Source: Chalara sp. BL73
Lineage: Eukaryota > Ascomycota > Leotiomycetes > Helotiales
DNA: 64,000 bases
Assembly (NCBI GenBank): GCA_918026815.1
Contig: CAKJVC010000012.1
Coordinates: 558,001 to 622,000 of the forward strand
Reading direction: 5' to 3'
In this document: one piece after another, positions 1 to 10,913 of the stretch
How the letters are laid out: each line of letters begins with the position of its first letter
Position numbering within the stretch: position 1 is the stretch's first letter
Made by a program: the position numbers and the translations under genes
The notes under the pieces: generated by a model
Told to the model about the DNA's origin: nothing
What the model saw: the letters and a program-made list of their open reading frames with translations, nothing else
Database searches by the model: none

Positions 1-195
1 TTGGATATAGCACTAAAGCGCACTTCGTCACGAGTTTGCTTCATGCTGCGTGCGACACACGTGACGGCCTTCGCAGGACATTTCAGGAACGTCCACGGAC
101 CAGGGACATTTATATTAAAGTCGAAAAGGTTAGGAAACGCAGGGATCCGTTAGGACGAAGTGCTAACAAATTAGGCATTCAAAGAGCGACACCAC

Positions 196-606
196 CGGCT
201 AGCGTATTGGATCGTTGCCAGCAGCCTGTACCACACAGCTTTTGCCCCATATGACGCCCTGGCCCCGAGTCTTAGCCCTATCCAGACAATCTTTGCGACA
301 CACAAACTTGACCTCGTGCTACAGCGGATTGCGGCTCTCGATCGGCGATTTTTACACATGAACCACACGTCCGATTGGCAGAAATGGTCAGCTGACCTCG
401 ACTTTTGGGAGTGCATCGATCAAATATTATGGTCAGGAAAGCCAACCACTCTGCCCGTGCCTGCTTCCGTGCCAGAAGAGGATCGGGATGAGAGATTGCG
501 CTTTCTCGAGGGATTTGAGTCGTTAGTCGAAGATAGAGCACATAGCACTTGGAGTAAAGTGATGTTCTCTACCAAGAGACTAAGGATGCGGCCAGGGATG
601 ATCTAA
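196..606 (+). CDS. 3' end of an unrecognised gene
   Basis: An open frame runs from about position 190 to a TGA-free stop at 604-606. Its translation is rich in Trp, Asp and Glu (for example SDWQKWSADLDFWECIDQIL) and looks like real protein, but I recognise no family. No convincing ATG lies in the frame: the first in-frame Met is internal (about 358). It is therefore probably the last exon of a gene whose earlier exons lie upstream of, or near, the left edge of the window. A possible splice acceptor (gttgccag) sits just before position 222. The boundaries are approximate and the function is unknown. Confidence 0.35.
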   Translation, partial: RLAYWIVASSLYHTAFAPYDALAPSLSPIQTIFATHKLDLVLQRIAALDRRFLHMNHTSDWQKWSADLDFWECIDQILWSGKPTTLPVPASVPEEDRDERLRFLEGFESLVEDRAHSTWSKVMFSTKRLRMRPGMI

Positions 607-2359
607 CTCCCTCTAGCCATCTCGCTAAGCTTTTCGCCTTGGACGGAGCGTGCTTTGTCTGGTGCCGGCTGTGGGGCTGTAGGTGTTGTGGATATATGTC
701 GTTTGTGTTCCTTCTCGGCTATATACTTTAAGCTTATAGACTCGAGCTAAGGGCTAATCTGGGAGTAATCTATTTTGTGCTGCAAGCTCATGGCTTCAAT
801 TGCCATCACTCGTATTCTATCTCCTAAACCTATCCTCATAACATATCCATGATCGATTTCTGGATGTTCCGTTCCAAGATATGAATGCTATTAGCGTTAG
901 GGCTAAGCAGCCGTCAAAAGTGGTCATCGCCATCAGAATAATATACCCTCAGATTTAGTGAGTGGATGACCCATTCCGGAAAGAGGTCAGGCTATGGCTA
1001 GTTGGGTTATCAGCGGCCCGACCCCCTATGTGGGTCCACAGGGGGGTTTGGTCATAGTTTACCCCGCCAAAATTTGATGGTATCACCTTCTTGAAAATAG
1101 AGGGCATTGTTCTGGTGGTGATGACCAGTCCTGGTGGTGATGACCAATTCTGGTGGTGATGATCAGTTCCCATATATCAGTTTGGTGGTGATACTAACTC
1201 GGAAAATCTGTCGCCTACAGCAACTAAGAAACATCTCCATCTGGCAGCCAATTTGCTTGCTGATAGGGTTATACCTTCGGCTCCCTAACGCCATTACAAT
1301 GGATGGGATGGCGCTGGTAGATTTGTTCCGGGACTTAACGTTAGGCAACAGTGGCTGCTGACATAACAACAGGTGGATGTCAGGATTCTTTATGCACGGG
1401 CCAAAATGTGCTAAAAACACACTAAATACCATGATTTCATACAGTACATCAACGATTCAAAGTGTATTCCGCCTGTGCACCGTGTTTCTGTACCCTATCT
1501 CTGCAACCTGTCTCTGCCCCTTGTCTTTGCCTCTAGTCACTGCCTCTAGGGTGGCCGGGATCCGATTTGGCTCCCTTATCTGCTTCTAACTATAGGTAGA
1601 AAGAGGAGCCGAATCGGGCTCTGCGATGTTTCTAACTCTTTGCTGATAATTAGACTCTAACGCCAGGACTTTAAGGCAAGAGGCAAGAGGCAAAAGGGAT
1701 CCAAAGTGCTGCACAAATTAATGATACACAGAAATATTTCTCCTTAATTTTATTTTTGGTTTGTACGTTAACATTATTTTTCAATGTCGGCAATTCAAAC
1801 ATCGGGGCACAAGTAGTCATCGGAATAATATACTATCTTCGGAATTTTATCTTCTTAGTAATATGATCTCCAGCTTCGGAAAAGCTCTATCCTCAGAACA
1901 AAGTTAATCCGCAGAAGTTTGTCTCTCGAATAACAGTGTCTGGGGATTTTGGTCGCCCACGAGACTGATCACATTAGATTCTAGGACTAATTGCAAATGT
2001 TATTCCAATCAAGCGGTCTGCTACCCAAATCCATCACATACTGAAGGTTTTTTTGATACTGAGAACACAGACCATGTTTTCGCTCAGTATCGTCAAGCAG
2101 AGAAAGATGAGTTTTCTTGTGAAGACCTTTTCAACGCGTTACCACATGGAAGGTTCTGGAATGTGTGGAGTCTGGTTCGGGAGTAAAGACGCTATTCCTT
2201 GTTTGAGTGGGATGTGGTCCTCTCCCTTGTCACATAGGGTGGAGCCAAAAATGGATTTCTGCTAAACATGTAACGTATACTTTCTAAACATCGAAAGACG
2301 CATAATAACAAATCACAACTCAATCCTGCGCTCCGATTCTCAAAAAACCCGTACTTCGG
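607..2359. other. Intergenic region, no gene seen
   Basis: Only short overlapping frames without convincing protein character. It holds the short 19-bp tandem repeat listed separately and, next to it (about 1015-1055), a GC-rich inverted stretch around cccctatgtgggtccacagggggg. Confidence 0.5.
1111..1167 (+). repeat. Three tandem copies of a 19-bp unit
   Basis: Three consecutive copies of tctggtggtgatgaccagt with one to three mismatches, at 1111-1129, 1130-1148 and 1149-1167. A fourth decayed half-copy (tttggtggtgatactaa) follows at about 1180. No gene overlaps it. Confidence 0.85.
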
Positions 2360-4985
2360 CTAAAAATAACCGTTCAAAGCTTCCGTCGGGCCCACACCCT
2401 TGAAATCGCATTCGAAATCCTCACAGGCGGTAATAGCCACTTCTAGATGGGACATCATCACCTGGCATCCCTTTTGAATGGCCAGAGCGTGAGCCGTGGA
2501 TACCAGGTTTTTAATCTGAAAAGATACGGTGATCAGTTTACTTCTCGAACACGTGAACGATGAACTTACCTCGCGACCGTTGCGCTCTTTGTCTACTAAA
2601 AATTCGAAGGCATTGCGGCTGTAAATTGGTCCTTCTTGTGGCGTTGCTGCTTTTCTCAAAAGGCTTCGCCAGACACTGGTCCGCTGATCTAGGTTTAAAT
2701 TATCGTACTTCAGTTTGAAGTGGATCCTACTGGCGATGGCGTTATCGATCTGCTTTACCCGGTTGGTGGTGAGGAACATCATTCCTGGGTAGTATTCCAG
2801 GGTTCGCAGGAACACACAGACGAGAGCATTGCGATGGATATCCTGGACTGAGCGTTGCTTAAGAAGTACATCCGCCTTATTTAAGAGAAGGACTGCTTTC
2901 TACCGAGAAGCGCGCTTGAAGATGCGAGGCAGTCGCTTTTCCACGGCCTCTGTTGTTGTTCCAAGCTTACCGGCTGAGACTGGCATGAGGGCCCGTCGGA
3001 GATGTTCGGCGAGTAACTCGGCCGTTAAGGTCTTACCTACACCTGGTGGTCCGCTAATACAAAGTGTCAGTAGAATCACGACGAAACAGAGACCCGACAT
3101 TTACTGCAAAAGAACGCTAAACTCTTGCTCTTTTTTTTCTACAACATCGTCAAAGGAATTGGTCGTCGCCCGCTGATTATGGGCTTCGAAAAGAGCTTGC
3201 ACGGCTTTCTTTTTCTTTGGGGGGATATGAAAGTCGTTCAACACCGCTTGTTTCCAGTCAATTTCTTTGATATCGGTGACAGCTAACTCAGCTGTATTAA
3301 TGTGTCAGCAGAGAGGAATTTGTTATGACGGCAGGAAGGATCAGATACTCACCCTATCTTCTGTTGCTTAGACTGAACCCAGGAACAGTTGGGCTGCAGA
3401 TAAGCAGGTCGTCCTTTTTCACCTCTGACGGATCTATCCCGTTGGCCTTGGCCGAGGACGACGACTTGTTACTAGCCTCGTCAAGATTGATGATGATCCA
3501 GCCAGAGTCTTCATCAGATTCTTTGATACTCGGTCTGGTGTAGTTTGGGTTCTTTTCGCGAAAATAAGCCGCATCGACCACGACTCGGCTTTTAATAAAA
3601 ATCTCGACAACTCGTTCTTTCTTAATGTAAAATGCCCTGCCTTTATACTCGCCGAGGTGGATATTTATCATGGACAGAAATTTCCGACCGCATTTAATGA
3701 GATGGGCCCGCACAGTTTTTTCGCCTGGATGGTAGCTGAGGGGGAAAATGTCAAGAGTAGTGATTTGTTTCGCTCCACGGAATTTCTTAATAGCATGCTC
3801 ACTTGAGGCTTTCTCAAACACTTTCCCGTCAAAATCCAGATAGCGAGCTTTGATGTAAAAGTATTCTACTCCACCTTTTGCTGTTTTCTCCTCCCTAAAT
3901 TCGTACTTGACGCATCTTGGCTGGCCAGTGCCAAAACATTTTGTGAACGCCAGAGTATTTGGCTTGAACAGCGTCCACAGAAGGTCGTACGTGATTTCAC
4001 GCTCCCGGAGAAGTGAGCCAAGGCGCTCGGTAGTTGAAGTATAAGTTCTCTTGATATAACCCACCAACAAGTCCAGATGGGTTAGAGTAGAATTATCAAG
4101 AAGGCTGCCAGATTGTTGATACTCTTCGAGATCGAGGAGGTAGTGGTAAAGCAGGTTCTGCTCCACCTGTGCTTTGTTAGTCGTCACTCTGGCATGTAAG
4201 TGCTTGACATCGGCTCTAGACTTACCGAAGGCTTTTCTTCCTGTAGGCATATCCCGTCGACATTTTTTAAAACTGTCCTTAGGACGCCCCGCAGGCTCGG
4301 AGATTTTATATCAATGTAATGTATTTGCTTTTGAGTTTTCCTATCTGGTCGTTGTCAGGAGGGAGTTCCTTACATAGACTCTCAAGCACTTACCAATCCG
4401 GGTGCGGACGACAAAGATATATTCATCGAACTTGTCCTTTTCATCAAGTGGGGTTATTGGTTCCACAATCTTATACTTGTATACAACTTTGTCCCAGCTA
4501 TATGGCATCAACTTCAGCAAGGTAGGTCAGGGCCCAGGTAAAGCTTACACTTCGCTGACCTTCTTGAATTCTAACGTTGAAGCTCTGGGCTTCGGCTTCG
4601 GCTTCGGCTTCTCAGCGCCGCTCGACGGCTCCACGAGGGAAGGGGGAGGAGACAGCTCTTGCTTAGTATTGGTGAACCTGAGAGCTTCTTTGATCTGCTG
4701 AGCAAACTCCAGGGCCACCTGTGAAGGCGACTTCGTTGAACATGCCTGGCAGAGAGTAGGAGAACAAAGTGTCACAGGCGAGAGTGGTGGGCTCCAAAGT
4801 ATGTTTTCACAAGGAGTAAGGTAATTGATGGGCACCGTCGCCATGGCGGCTATTGCATCCGTCATCTCTGCAACTTGGTCATCGCTCAATATAACGCCAG
4901 TCGATAGAGTTGGGCTATCTGGTGGCGTGTTTGACGGAGGTAGGGACATTGGGGGTTGGCATTGGACCATTTCTGTTCGAGGCAT
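2360..4985 (-). pseudogene. AAA-ATPase (fungal DUF7025-type), broken by Trp-to-stop changes
   Basis: Order on the minus strand: a Pro/Ser-rich N-terminus (ATG at 4985; an in-frame ATG also exists at 5105), then a long middle domain like the DUF7025 region of fungal AAA proteins (to about 3354), then an AAA module. The Walker A is HGPPGVGKT once a 51-bp intron (3054-3104) is removed; other introns fit at 2516-2569, 3292-3352 and perhaps 4512-4550. Sensor and arginine-finger regions (LTTNRV, ASRIHFKL) are intact. Two in-frame TAG codons replace expected Trp, at 3354-3356 (before ..AELAVTDIKEI) and 2900-2902 (before KAVLLL). The Walker B that should read LLLDEAD reads LLLNKAD. All four changes are G-to-A on the coding strand, and both TAGs are CpA-to-TpA on the other strand, as RIP produces. 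The family is expanded in Pezizomycotina; its substrate is unknown. Confidence 0.8.
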
Positions 4986-5194
4986 TGTTAACGTGGAGAT
5001 AATAGATTCTTTTATATACGTGGTACACACGATATATACGGACTGTGAAGTTTCAGAAAGATGCTTGAAAAGCTGGATGTTGGGAAACACAGAAGATGAT
5101 GCCAAAATTTCAGAGGGTATCTATGCCCTTATATATTTATGGGTTTCGTATCACTGTCTACAACGGGAGCCATTCTTGCGCGGCCAACGCGGGA

Positions 5195-5543
5195 CGGGTC
5201 GATTAAGGAAGTTGATTCCGTTGCCTCCCTGGATGAACCGGTGGCCATGATTGCAGTATGATGCGTTGGCGCCTTGATAATCAAGACGGCCTTACCGATT
5301 CATTATACAGCATGGTGGAAGCAAGACATTGATGTGGAGCATGGATAGCGGTTGGATCTAGATATCGTTAGACAAGGAGTTTATGGCGTATCGATGGCGC
5401 AGCTCTCCAACTGGAACGTCTCCGTGTGGCATCCTTTCGGTTTTAAGATCTTCATTAGGTTAAAGCAATCTCGAGACCTCGTAGCTTATATGCAGGTCCT
5501 CATCCCCGAGGCAGCGCATTGTGCACTAGCCCATGAACTATGA
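5195..5543 (+). repeat. Dispersed repeat A, copy 1
   Basis: Clearly related, in the same orientation, to 8055-8410. Shared blocks include ccctggatgaaccgg, gtttatggcgtat/gattatggcgtatt, and gcaggtcctcatccccgaggcagc against gcagatcctcatccccgaagcagc. Many substitutions are transitions. Small open frames inside (for example 5352-5543) differ in frame between copies, so it is probably non-coding, perhaps a decayed transposon piece. Confidence 0.75.
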
Positions 5544-6041
5544 TAGGTAGCGGAAATACGTCTCAGCAACTAGCGGGTAGTAATTATGACACAGCGCACT
5601 AGCTCTAGTTATCCACTATCATGTGAAGAATGTCAGAGAAGTGATCATTTGAAGTAGTGGGCATTGGAGTCCTGACTGTGTGGTTATCAAGAGCGTAGAG
5701 TGGAGTGATAGTCTGGCGCTTTTTAGCTCACTATCGCTCTAATTCCTACGCATCGTTATATATTTAAATATTTTTGAAGGACTGTATGTGTATTTTAAAA
5801 GTATTTTCAAAGCAAAACGGAACTCCTAATAGCTAAGATCCTATAACAACCTAGGTGCTTATCTCACTTCAAGACTGGCTCTGCAGCTACAATAATCAAA
5901 GCACCCTCTCGCTCAGCTATTGCGCTCAATGATCAACCTTTTATTCCGTGAGGCCAAAGCATGCGCCGTGGTCATGGTGTTCTTGATCTAAAGGTGACTG
6001 TTAACTAACGAGAATATGGATATACTGTAGACGACCTTTAC
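5544..6041. other. Intergenic region, nothing recognised
   Basis: About 500 bp of low-GC sequence with no coherent frame or repeat that I can identify. Confidence 0.4.
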
Positions 6042-6269
6042 TTAGGTTGCTCCTCGAAGTATCTTTTTCATAGCCGGGTCTGTGAGTTCATCCGTGCTAC
6101 GGACGGTGTGCTGAAGAAACTCGACAGTAGCTGGGTCTGTGGACTGATTCTGGGCAGTCTCTGGGTGAGCGTCTCCAGGTGTGTCATCAGCCTTGGACGG
6201 CTTTGGCTGTTCGGATGACAAGTGATTCGGCGATGTGTTTTGAGGGTCGGTTGTCTCTGTTGGAGCCAT
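6042..6269 (-). CDS. Small hydrophilic hypothetical protein (75 aa)
   Basis: An uninterrupted ATG-to-stop frame encoding 75 residues. The first half is rich in Pro, Thr, Ser, Asp and Gln, and the second half is a likely amphipathic helix (DPATVEFLQHTVRSTDELTD) ending in KKILRGAT. There is no signal peptide, membrane segment or cysteine. The composition is that of small disordered fungal proteins, and no family is recognised. No neighbour suggests a role. A chance frame cannot be excluded, although the skewed composition argues for coding. Confidence 0.4.
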   Translation of the reverse strand: MAPTETTDPQNTSPNHLSSEQPKPSKADDTPGDAHPETAQNQSTDPATVEFLQHTVRSTDELTDPAMKKILRGAT

Positions 6270-6947
6270 CGTCGGTATAGAGAATTGGTAGATAGCTCTA
6301 GTGGATCAGATATACACAGAAGTGAAACTTCAGAGTGTGCTCGAGGAATTGAGAGGAATAAGATGGTGAATGATAAATCCTGCAGGGAAATCTGCACCTT
6401 TAAGTACATTCATATCCTAGGAGGTCGCATATATTTTCCTGCAGCAAACGGCACATCATTCGTTTTATTCAAAGAACGGAGCTCGTCTTGTCAGCCGTAC
6501 TTGATCAAGCACCCTTTGGATACCTAAACTCGGCTAGCACGCCAAAATTCCTTTCCTATTCCATGCCGTAGTCGCTGTCACCCTGTCGAGTCAACAGACG
6601 CACTGCATATTCACCGTCCCAAAAGAAGCCACTGGAAAACTCCGCCAAATTGAATGCCCGGGGTATGAATTTTAGCTGATGCAGCTATAGTAATACCAGA
6701 CCTTTTCAGGTACAATGTTGCTGGGGGGAACTAGATTAAATATTATTAGAGTTTATAGTATCTTGAGCAGTCGAGAAAACGTCACGGGCACGAAGAACGC
6801 TAAAATGATATGTACAGAATATCCAATCAACACTAGATATTCATTCTTTCGTCTACGAATAGTGCGCCTCAGCAAAAGCTGGGCAATCTTCTGCCGATTA
6901 TACTATGAATTCTAGTGGCTAGTTGATGAATTCCGCCTCAAAAACGG
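6270..6947. other. Intergenic region, no gene seen
   Basis: Nothing recognisable apart from short unrelated frames. It contains the presumed promoter of the small minus-strand gene at its left end and the 3' flank of the membrane-protein gene at its right end. Confidence 0.4.
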
Positions 6948-7958
6948 TCAATGCATAACAAGTTCCTCTTCTGAAACCCCGCTGCATTTAGACAATCGGT
7001 TGCGAATCCACCATTTACGACAAGGCATTCGAAGTGTAGATACACTTGGGATAGCAAGAGCGATCTAGTAATATCAGAACAGGCTTTAGTAGCAAATATT
7101 GAGAAGATTACCCATGTTGAAGAAACCAAGCCCCCAGGAATCTGGTTTGCTCCACCGACGCTTAAAAGTATAATAATCGAAATAACAATCAAAATACACA
7201 AGATGCCACTTCCCAGGAGATGCGGATAGGGCTCCCGACAAAGAGAAAGCAGTTTTAAGTATGAAAAAGAAACAACAGAGTATAGTATACAACTCGAGCA
7301 AAGTAAGATAACCAGAATCGACGGCAGATCTTTATTGCTGTTTCCAAACCTGTAGTAGTGTCAACAACAATCGTCAGTTTAGGTATGGGTGGTAATTTAC
7401 CATATACACAGTCCAATGTTCAGGGAAATATTTAAGATTCCTATTGCAAAGAGGACGTGTTTAAGCTGTGGTAAAATGGTTGTAATGGCTTGCGAGCAGG
7501 CTTCTATCTATCAACGTATTATTATAAGAAATGTGTTTGTTCAGGGTGTGTACCTCGTATATTCCCACTATACCAATATTTACAATGAGCAAACAAATGT
7601 ATGCAATCTGGTAGCTGTAGCTATCTGATCTTTTTAGCTTTATTGCCTGGAGATGAAAAGAATTGCTCATACCGTTTCTTGACGACACGAAGCCAAGAAG
7701 CAAGCCAGACGCCATAAAGGAGATAATGGACACAGTTAACTGCAATAGCTGGTTCGATCGCGGCAGGAAAGAGCCACCTAGTCGAATAACGGCTGCTATA
7801 AAGAAAGTAACAGAAAGGACGACCGCTGCTGGGAAAGGGATCGAATCTGCAACCGGGGAGCCGGGGATCCCGTACAGGACTGCCATTGGGATGGAAAGAA
7901 ATGAGTGGTGGGTAGCGAACAAATAATCGGTGAGGGCAAGGGATAGTAAGGCAAACAT
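6948..7958 (-). CDS. Seven-helix membrane protein of unknown family (five exons, 258 aa)
   Basis: Five exons join in frame: 7958-7673, 7624-7554, 7465-7401, 7349-7112 and 7064-6948, total 777 nt. The introns are 47-87 bp with GT...AG ends. The spliced protein has about seven hydrophobic segments: the N-terminus (FALLSLALTDYLFA), residues ~40-65 (AAVVLSVTFFIAAVI), ~72-95, ~100-118 (AYICLLIVNIGIVGIY), ~120-142 (HVLFAIGILNISLNIGL), ~150-172 and ~185-205 (LCILIVISIIILLSV). A short basic tail (MPCRKWWIRNR) follows. That exon joining restores a helix at each junction is the best evidence that the gene is real. Start choice: the first ATG of the frame. It belongs to no family I recognise; a 7-TM fungal integral membrane protein or receptor-like protein is possible but unproven. 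Confidence 0.65.
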
Positions 7959-8054
7959 GCATTGGTTAGGAATAAGGAAAGCGCGCTGATTGCGTCGTTC
8001 TGCAGCTTCTTATACATTGAGCGGGTGGGCCACACTTCCAGATCTCTTTTCTAG

Positions 8055-8410
8055 CCAGGGTCTAGTTGAGGATCAACTGATTTCTGTTGTTCCCTGGATG
8101 AACCGGCGGCCTACGGTTGTAGCATGATGTTTTGGTTCTTTGAACAATCAAGCTAGCTTCATTGATTCATCATGGAGCAACGTGGGGGAAGGAAGACATT
8201 GGTGCGCAGCATGGATAACGTTTGGAGCTAGATATTGTTGGAGGAAGAGATTATGGCGTATTGATTCTGCGGCTCCCAAAAATGGACTGTCTCTGTGTGG
8301 TACCCATTGTTTGTGCTTCCAATTGGTTAAGGCAATGATGTGAAGCATCGAAGCCCGTATGCAGATCCTCATCCCCGAAGCAGCAAGAGGCACCCGATTG
8401 AGCATGGAGG
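8055..8410 (+). repeat. Dispersed repeat A, copy 2
   Basis: Second copy of the repeat at 5195-5543, same orientation, aligned over roughly 320 bp starting at tccctggatgaacc (8091 against 5226), with weaker similarity extending about 30 bp upstream. It lies immediately before repeat B copy 1. No intact protein is encoded. Confidence 0.75.
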
Positions 8411-8454
8411 TGCACTGGTGCTTGAATAACTAAGGGTCGAATCGTGATTAGGAA

Positions 8455-8700
8455 GAGGTTGATGACCCAAACATGCAGAGGGATCACGGAATTGTGATCC
8501 AACCCAGCATGGATTCGAGGCTAGCCAATACGAGACGGGGGAATCGGGGTCATGAAACCGTGATCCCCAAGCACAGCCGACCAGCATACAATCCACTGGG
8601 AACACGAAATTATGACCCAAGCCTGCATGAATATGCGGCCGGCACAAGTTATTGATAGCAGGAATTGAAGCCGACAACACAGATGCTGGATACATCGCAA
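8455..8700 (+). repeat. Dispersed repeat B, copy 1 (internally repetitive)
   Basis: Matches 14255-14425 in the same orientation; shared blocks include cgtgatccccaagca, gaacacgaaattatgaccca and ggatacat. Within this copy a degenerate 35-60 bp unit recurs, built around gtgatcc/tgaccca separated from a nearby atcacg/tcatga by a few bases (8462, 8483, 8551, 8599). The unit contains small near-palindromes such as atcacggaattgtgat. Confidence 0.75.
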
Positions 8701-9165
8701 CACAATCGCAAGCCCGCGGATCAGCCTAGATACGGAGACGGCGTAATTGAAGGTACCGATTGTGCTACTAGCGTGGATGAACGCTCAGAGTATGGTTGTT
8801 GGTGATCTTATGTAAGGAGTCGTGTTGAGACTTGAATATATTGACTGAAATACTAGGTTGTCTGTCATATGGACAGATCACTATACTAATACCATTCCCC
8901 GACCTTACTGAGCTCATGTGTGAGGTACACGTGACTCATTTCACGCCTTCGTACTAGCCTCTAGGCTTCCACAACCCTTTTTATCGACATCCTGTCAACA
9001 AAGTCGTCTTCCTGTGTGCGCTTGCCGGAATGATCGTTTGCAAAACCGTGCAAGAGATAGCATGAATTGCACCAAAAGATGCACTTAGACAAATTGATCG
9101 ATTTCTAGATATTGATTGTCCGCCGACCAACAGACCACGCACTCCTCTGATCCTTCCCGCCTTCA
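8701..9165. other. Intergenic region
   Basis: No gene recognised. It covers the 3' flank of the small CxxCxGxG gene. Confidence 0.4.
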
Positions 9166-9456
9166 TCAGCATTCGTTGAAGTGAGGTGGACTGTGATAGA
9201 TGCCGTAATATATGAACGCAGTTGAAATTGATGCCTTTCTCCACAATGATTCTACTACTCTATCAGGATCAAGAGTATAGAAACTGGAGACGCTCATATG
9301 GCTTATTGAATTGTGCTTAGCCCATAATTTGGGTGCCAGAGGACCATCATAAGGAGGGCTGGCTGCAACTGCCGACCGCTGACCTTTCCCCTTGCAATCA
9401 GAGCAAATAAAGGCCCCCACGACGCCGCTTCCGCCGCAAGTTGAACACTTTGCCAT
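9166..9456 (-). CDS. Small zinc-ribbon-like protein with two CxxCxGxG motifs (96 aa)
   Basis: The frame starts with ATG at 9456. Residues 4-26 carry CSTCGGSG and CSDCKGKG, the paired CxxCxGxG arrangement of the DnaJ zinc-finger type, which normally binds one zinc per pair of motifs. There is no J domain. The remaining ~70 residues have no recognised domain and may include mis-read intron or 3' UTR. The gene is divergent from the zinc-finger gene at 9761 and shares a ~300-bp intergenic region with it. A small stand-alone DnaJ-type zinc finger is the safest description. Confidence 0.55.
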   Translation of the reverse strand: MAKCSTCGGSGVVGAFICSDCKGKGQRSAVAASPPYDGPLAPKLWAKHNSISHMSVSSFYTLDPDRVVESLWRKASISTAFIYYGIYHSPPHFNEC

Positions 9457-9760
9457 ATTTTGTTTTCAGAAGAGAGGATAGTGAACAGAAAGGGGTCGAT
9501 GCAGGTGAAGTTCCTCGGGGTGGTGAGCGAGAAACACTTATCGGTTCCATAGTGAGTTTAAAAGGATGTCGGGTGACCATGTTTCACGTGTTGTGGGTTT
9601 CGGTTTTTCTGTTATGTGGGGCCCCAGCCAATTATACACATCCGGACATGACGGCTTAGTTGCACGCTGATTGGCTACGCGGTTAAATACTATCCGACTC
9701 CTCTATCTCATTCCCAGCTTGCTTCACTGATGTCGGCCGACCTCTGGAGTCAGAGAGAAT
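9457..9760. promoter_or_regulatory. Shared promoter region between divergent genes
   Basis: This 304-bp region separates two divergent start codons. It holds an E-box CACGTG at 9585-9590 and an inverted CCAAT box (ATTGG) at 9670-9674, 87 bp before the plus-strand ATG. These are motifs seen by eye; no function is shown. Confidence 0.4.
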
Positions 9761-10892
9761 ATGTCGCACGAGTTCAATGATCAACGACAATGCCAGACTT
9801 GCTTCGTTTGCCTTTCAACGAACCAGCAGTTACGTGCCCATATTGAGGGATACCGGGTAAGTACGCCACGGCCTCCAGTCACTGTGCTAATACATATCCC
9901 AAGTCTAAAGAACGGCAACTACTGGCGGAGCTGGAGAAATGTCGAGCACACTTGACCACGCTTGATGACGAATACTACGATATCAAAGATTACAACGATG
10001 ACAATGAGGATGATGAGAATTACAGTTCAAATGAAGAAAGTAGTGGGAACCGCCGGGTTGAAATAAGGGATCCGGACAAATCCACGGTGTTTCAATGTCC
10101 TTACGAAGAATGCGAGAGGGCTGAGGCTTTTAAGAAGCGGAAAAATCTTCTACGGCATTTTACAATACGTAATTATCCCACCTGGCTAAATAGCTGGTTA
10201 CTAACGACTATAGATGTTCAATGCCACGAAATATGCGCTTTTTGTGAAAGGATTTTCACGTACGCTCGTCCGTATATTGCACACAAATGTAAAGTCAGAG
10301 ACCCGAATAATGAGTCGAAGAATATTTATACAAGGCAGAGACACGAAGAGCTCCGCAGACGTGCCTCCAAGGAGCTGGATCGAATGCTTGCAAATGATGA
10401 ATCTCTATCCAAATGCCTTCGGGATCAGGTTAAAAAACGAGCGCGGGTAGCAGATGACAGCTCAGAAGTATCAAGAGCTCCGAAGAGAGTCAAAACAATG
10501 TTCGACGACGTGAATGAAGCTACGAATGAAGATGTTGGTATGAATCCTCCTTGTGCGTCTCATTGCCATGTTCTTACATCTATCACGAAAAAGTTGACAA
10601 ACGTCCTGGTGAAATTTACACTTTCCTGCAGCCAACCCAGAATATTGATGGGGCCATCGCCATAAATAGTGATTTATATTCCCACTTTTCGGCACCGTTA
10701 TTCTATCATCCCGTAGGATTGACAAACGGCGACTTCGATTCGAATTTTTCAGCACCACTATTCTATGAGACAATGGGAGGAACGACCGGCGCTTCGGACG
10801 AAACCTTTCACGCTCCAATCTTCGACAGTCTGACGCCTTCTTCAAACAGTACAGCACTGCAATTTCATGGCGATCATGGAGGTTGGACATGA
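9761..10892 (+). CDS. C2H2-type zinc-finger protein with C-terminal repeats (four exons, 327 aa)
   Basis: Exons 9761-9856, 9904-10168, 10214-10537 and 10594-10892 sum to 984 nt in frame. The first exon carries a Cys/His finger (CQTCFVCLSTNQQLRAH). The second intron (10169-10213, 45 bp, with a perfect TACTAAC branch site) is in phase and stop-free, so it could be read through. Removing it joins LLRHFTI to HVQC and creates a C-x4-C...H-x3-H finger, directly followed by a C-x2-C...H-x-C knuckle. A strongly acidic stretch precedes the fingers and a basic, nuclear-signal-like one follows (KKRARV, APKRVK). The C-terminus holds three copies of a ~21-residue unit around FSAPLFY. Probably a nuclear DNA- or RNA-binding protein; its target is unknown. 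Confidence 0.75.
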
Positions 10893-10913
10893 ACATGAAT
10901 GACATTCTATTGT

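Noticed and set aside
9166..9456. The CxxCxGxG protein as a J-domain co-chaperone
   Set aside because: It lacks a J domain and has only two of the usual four motifs.
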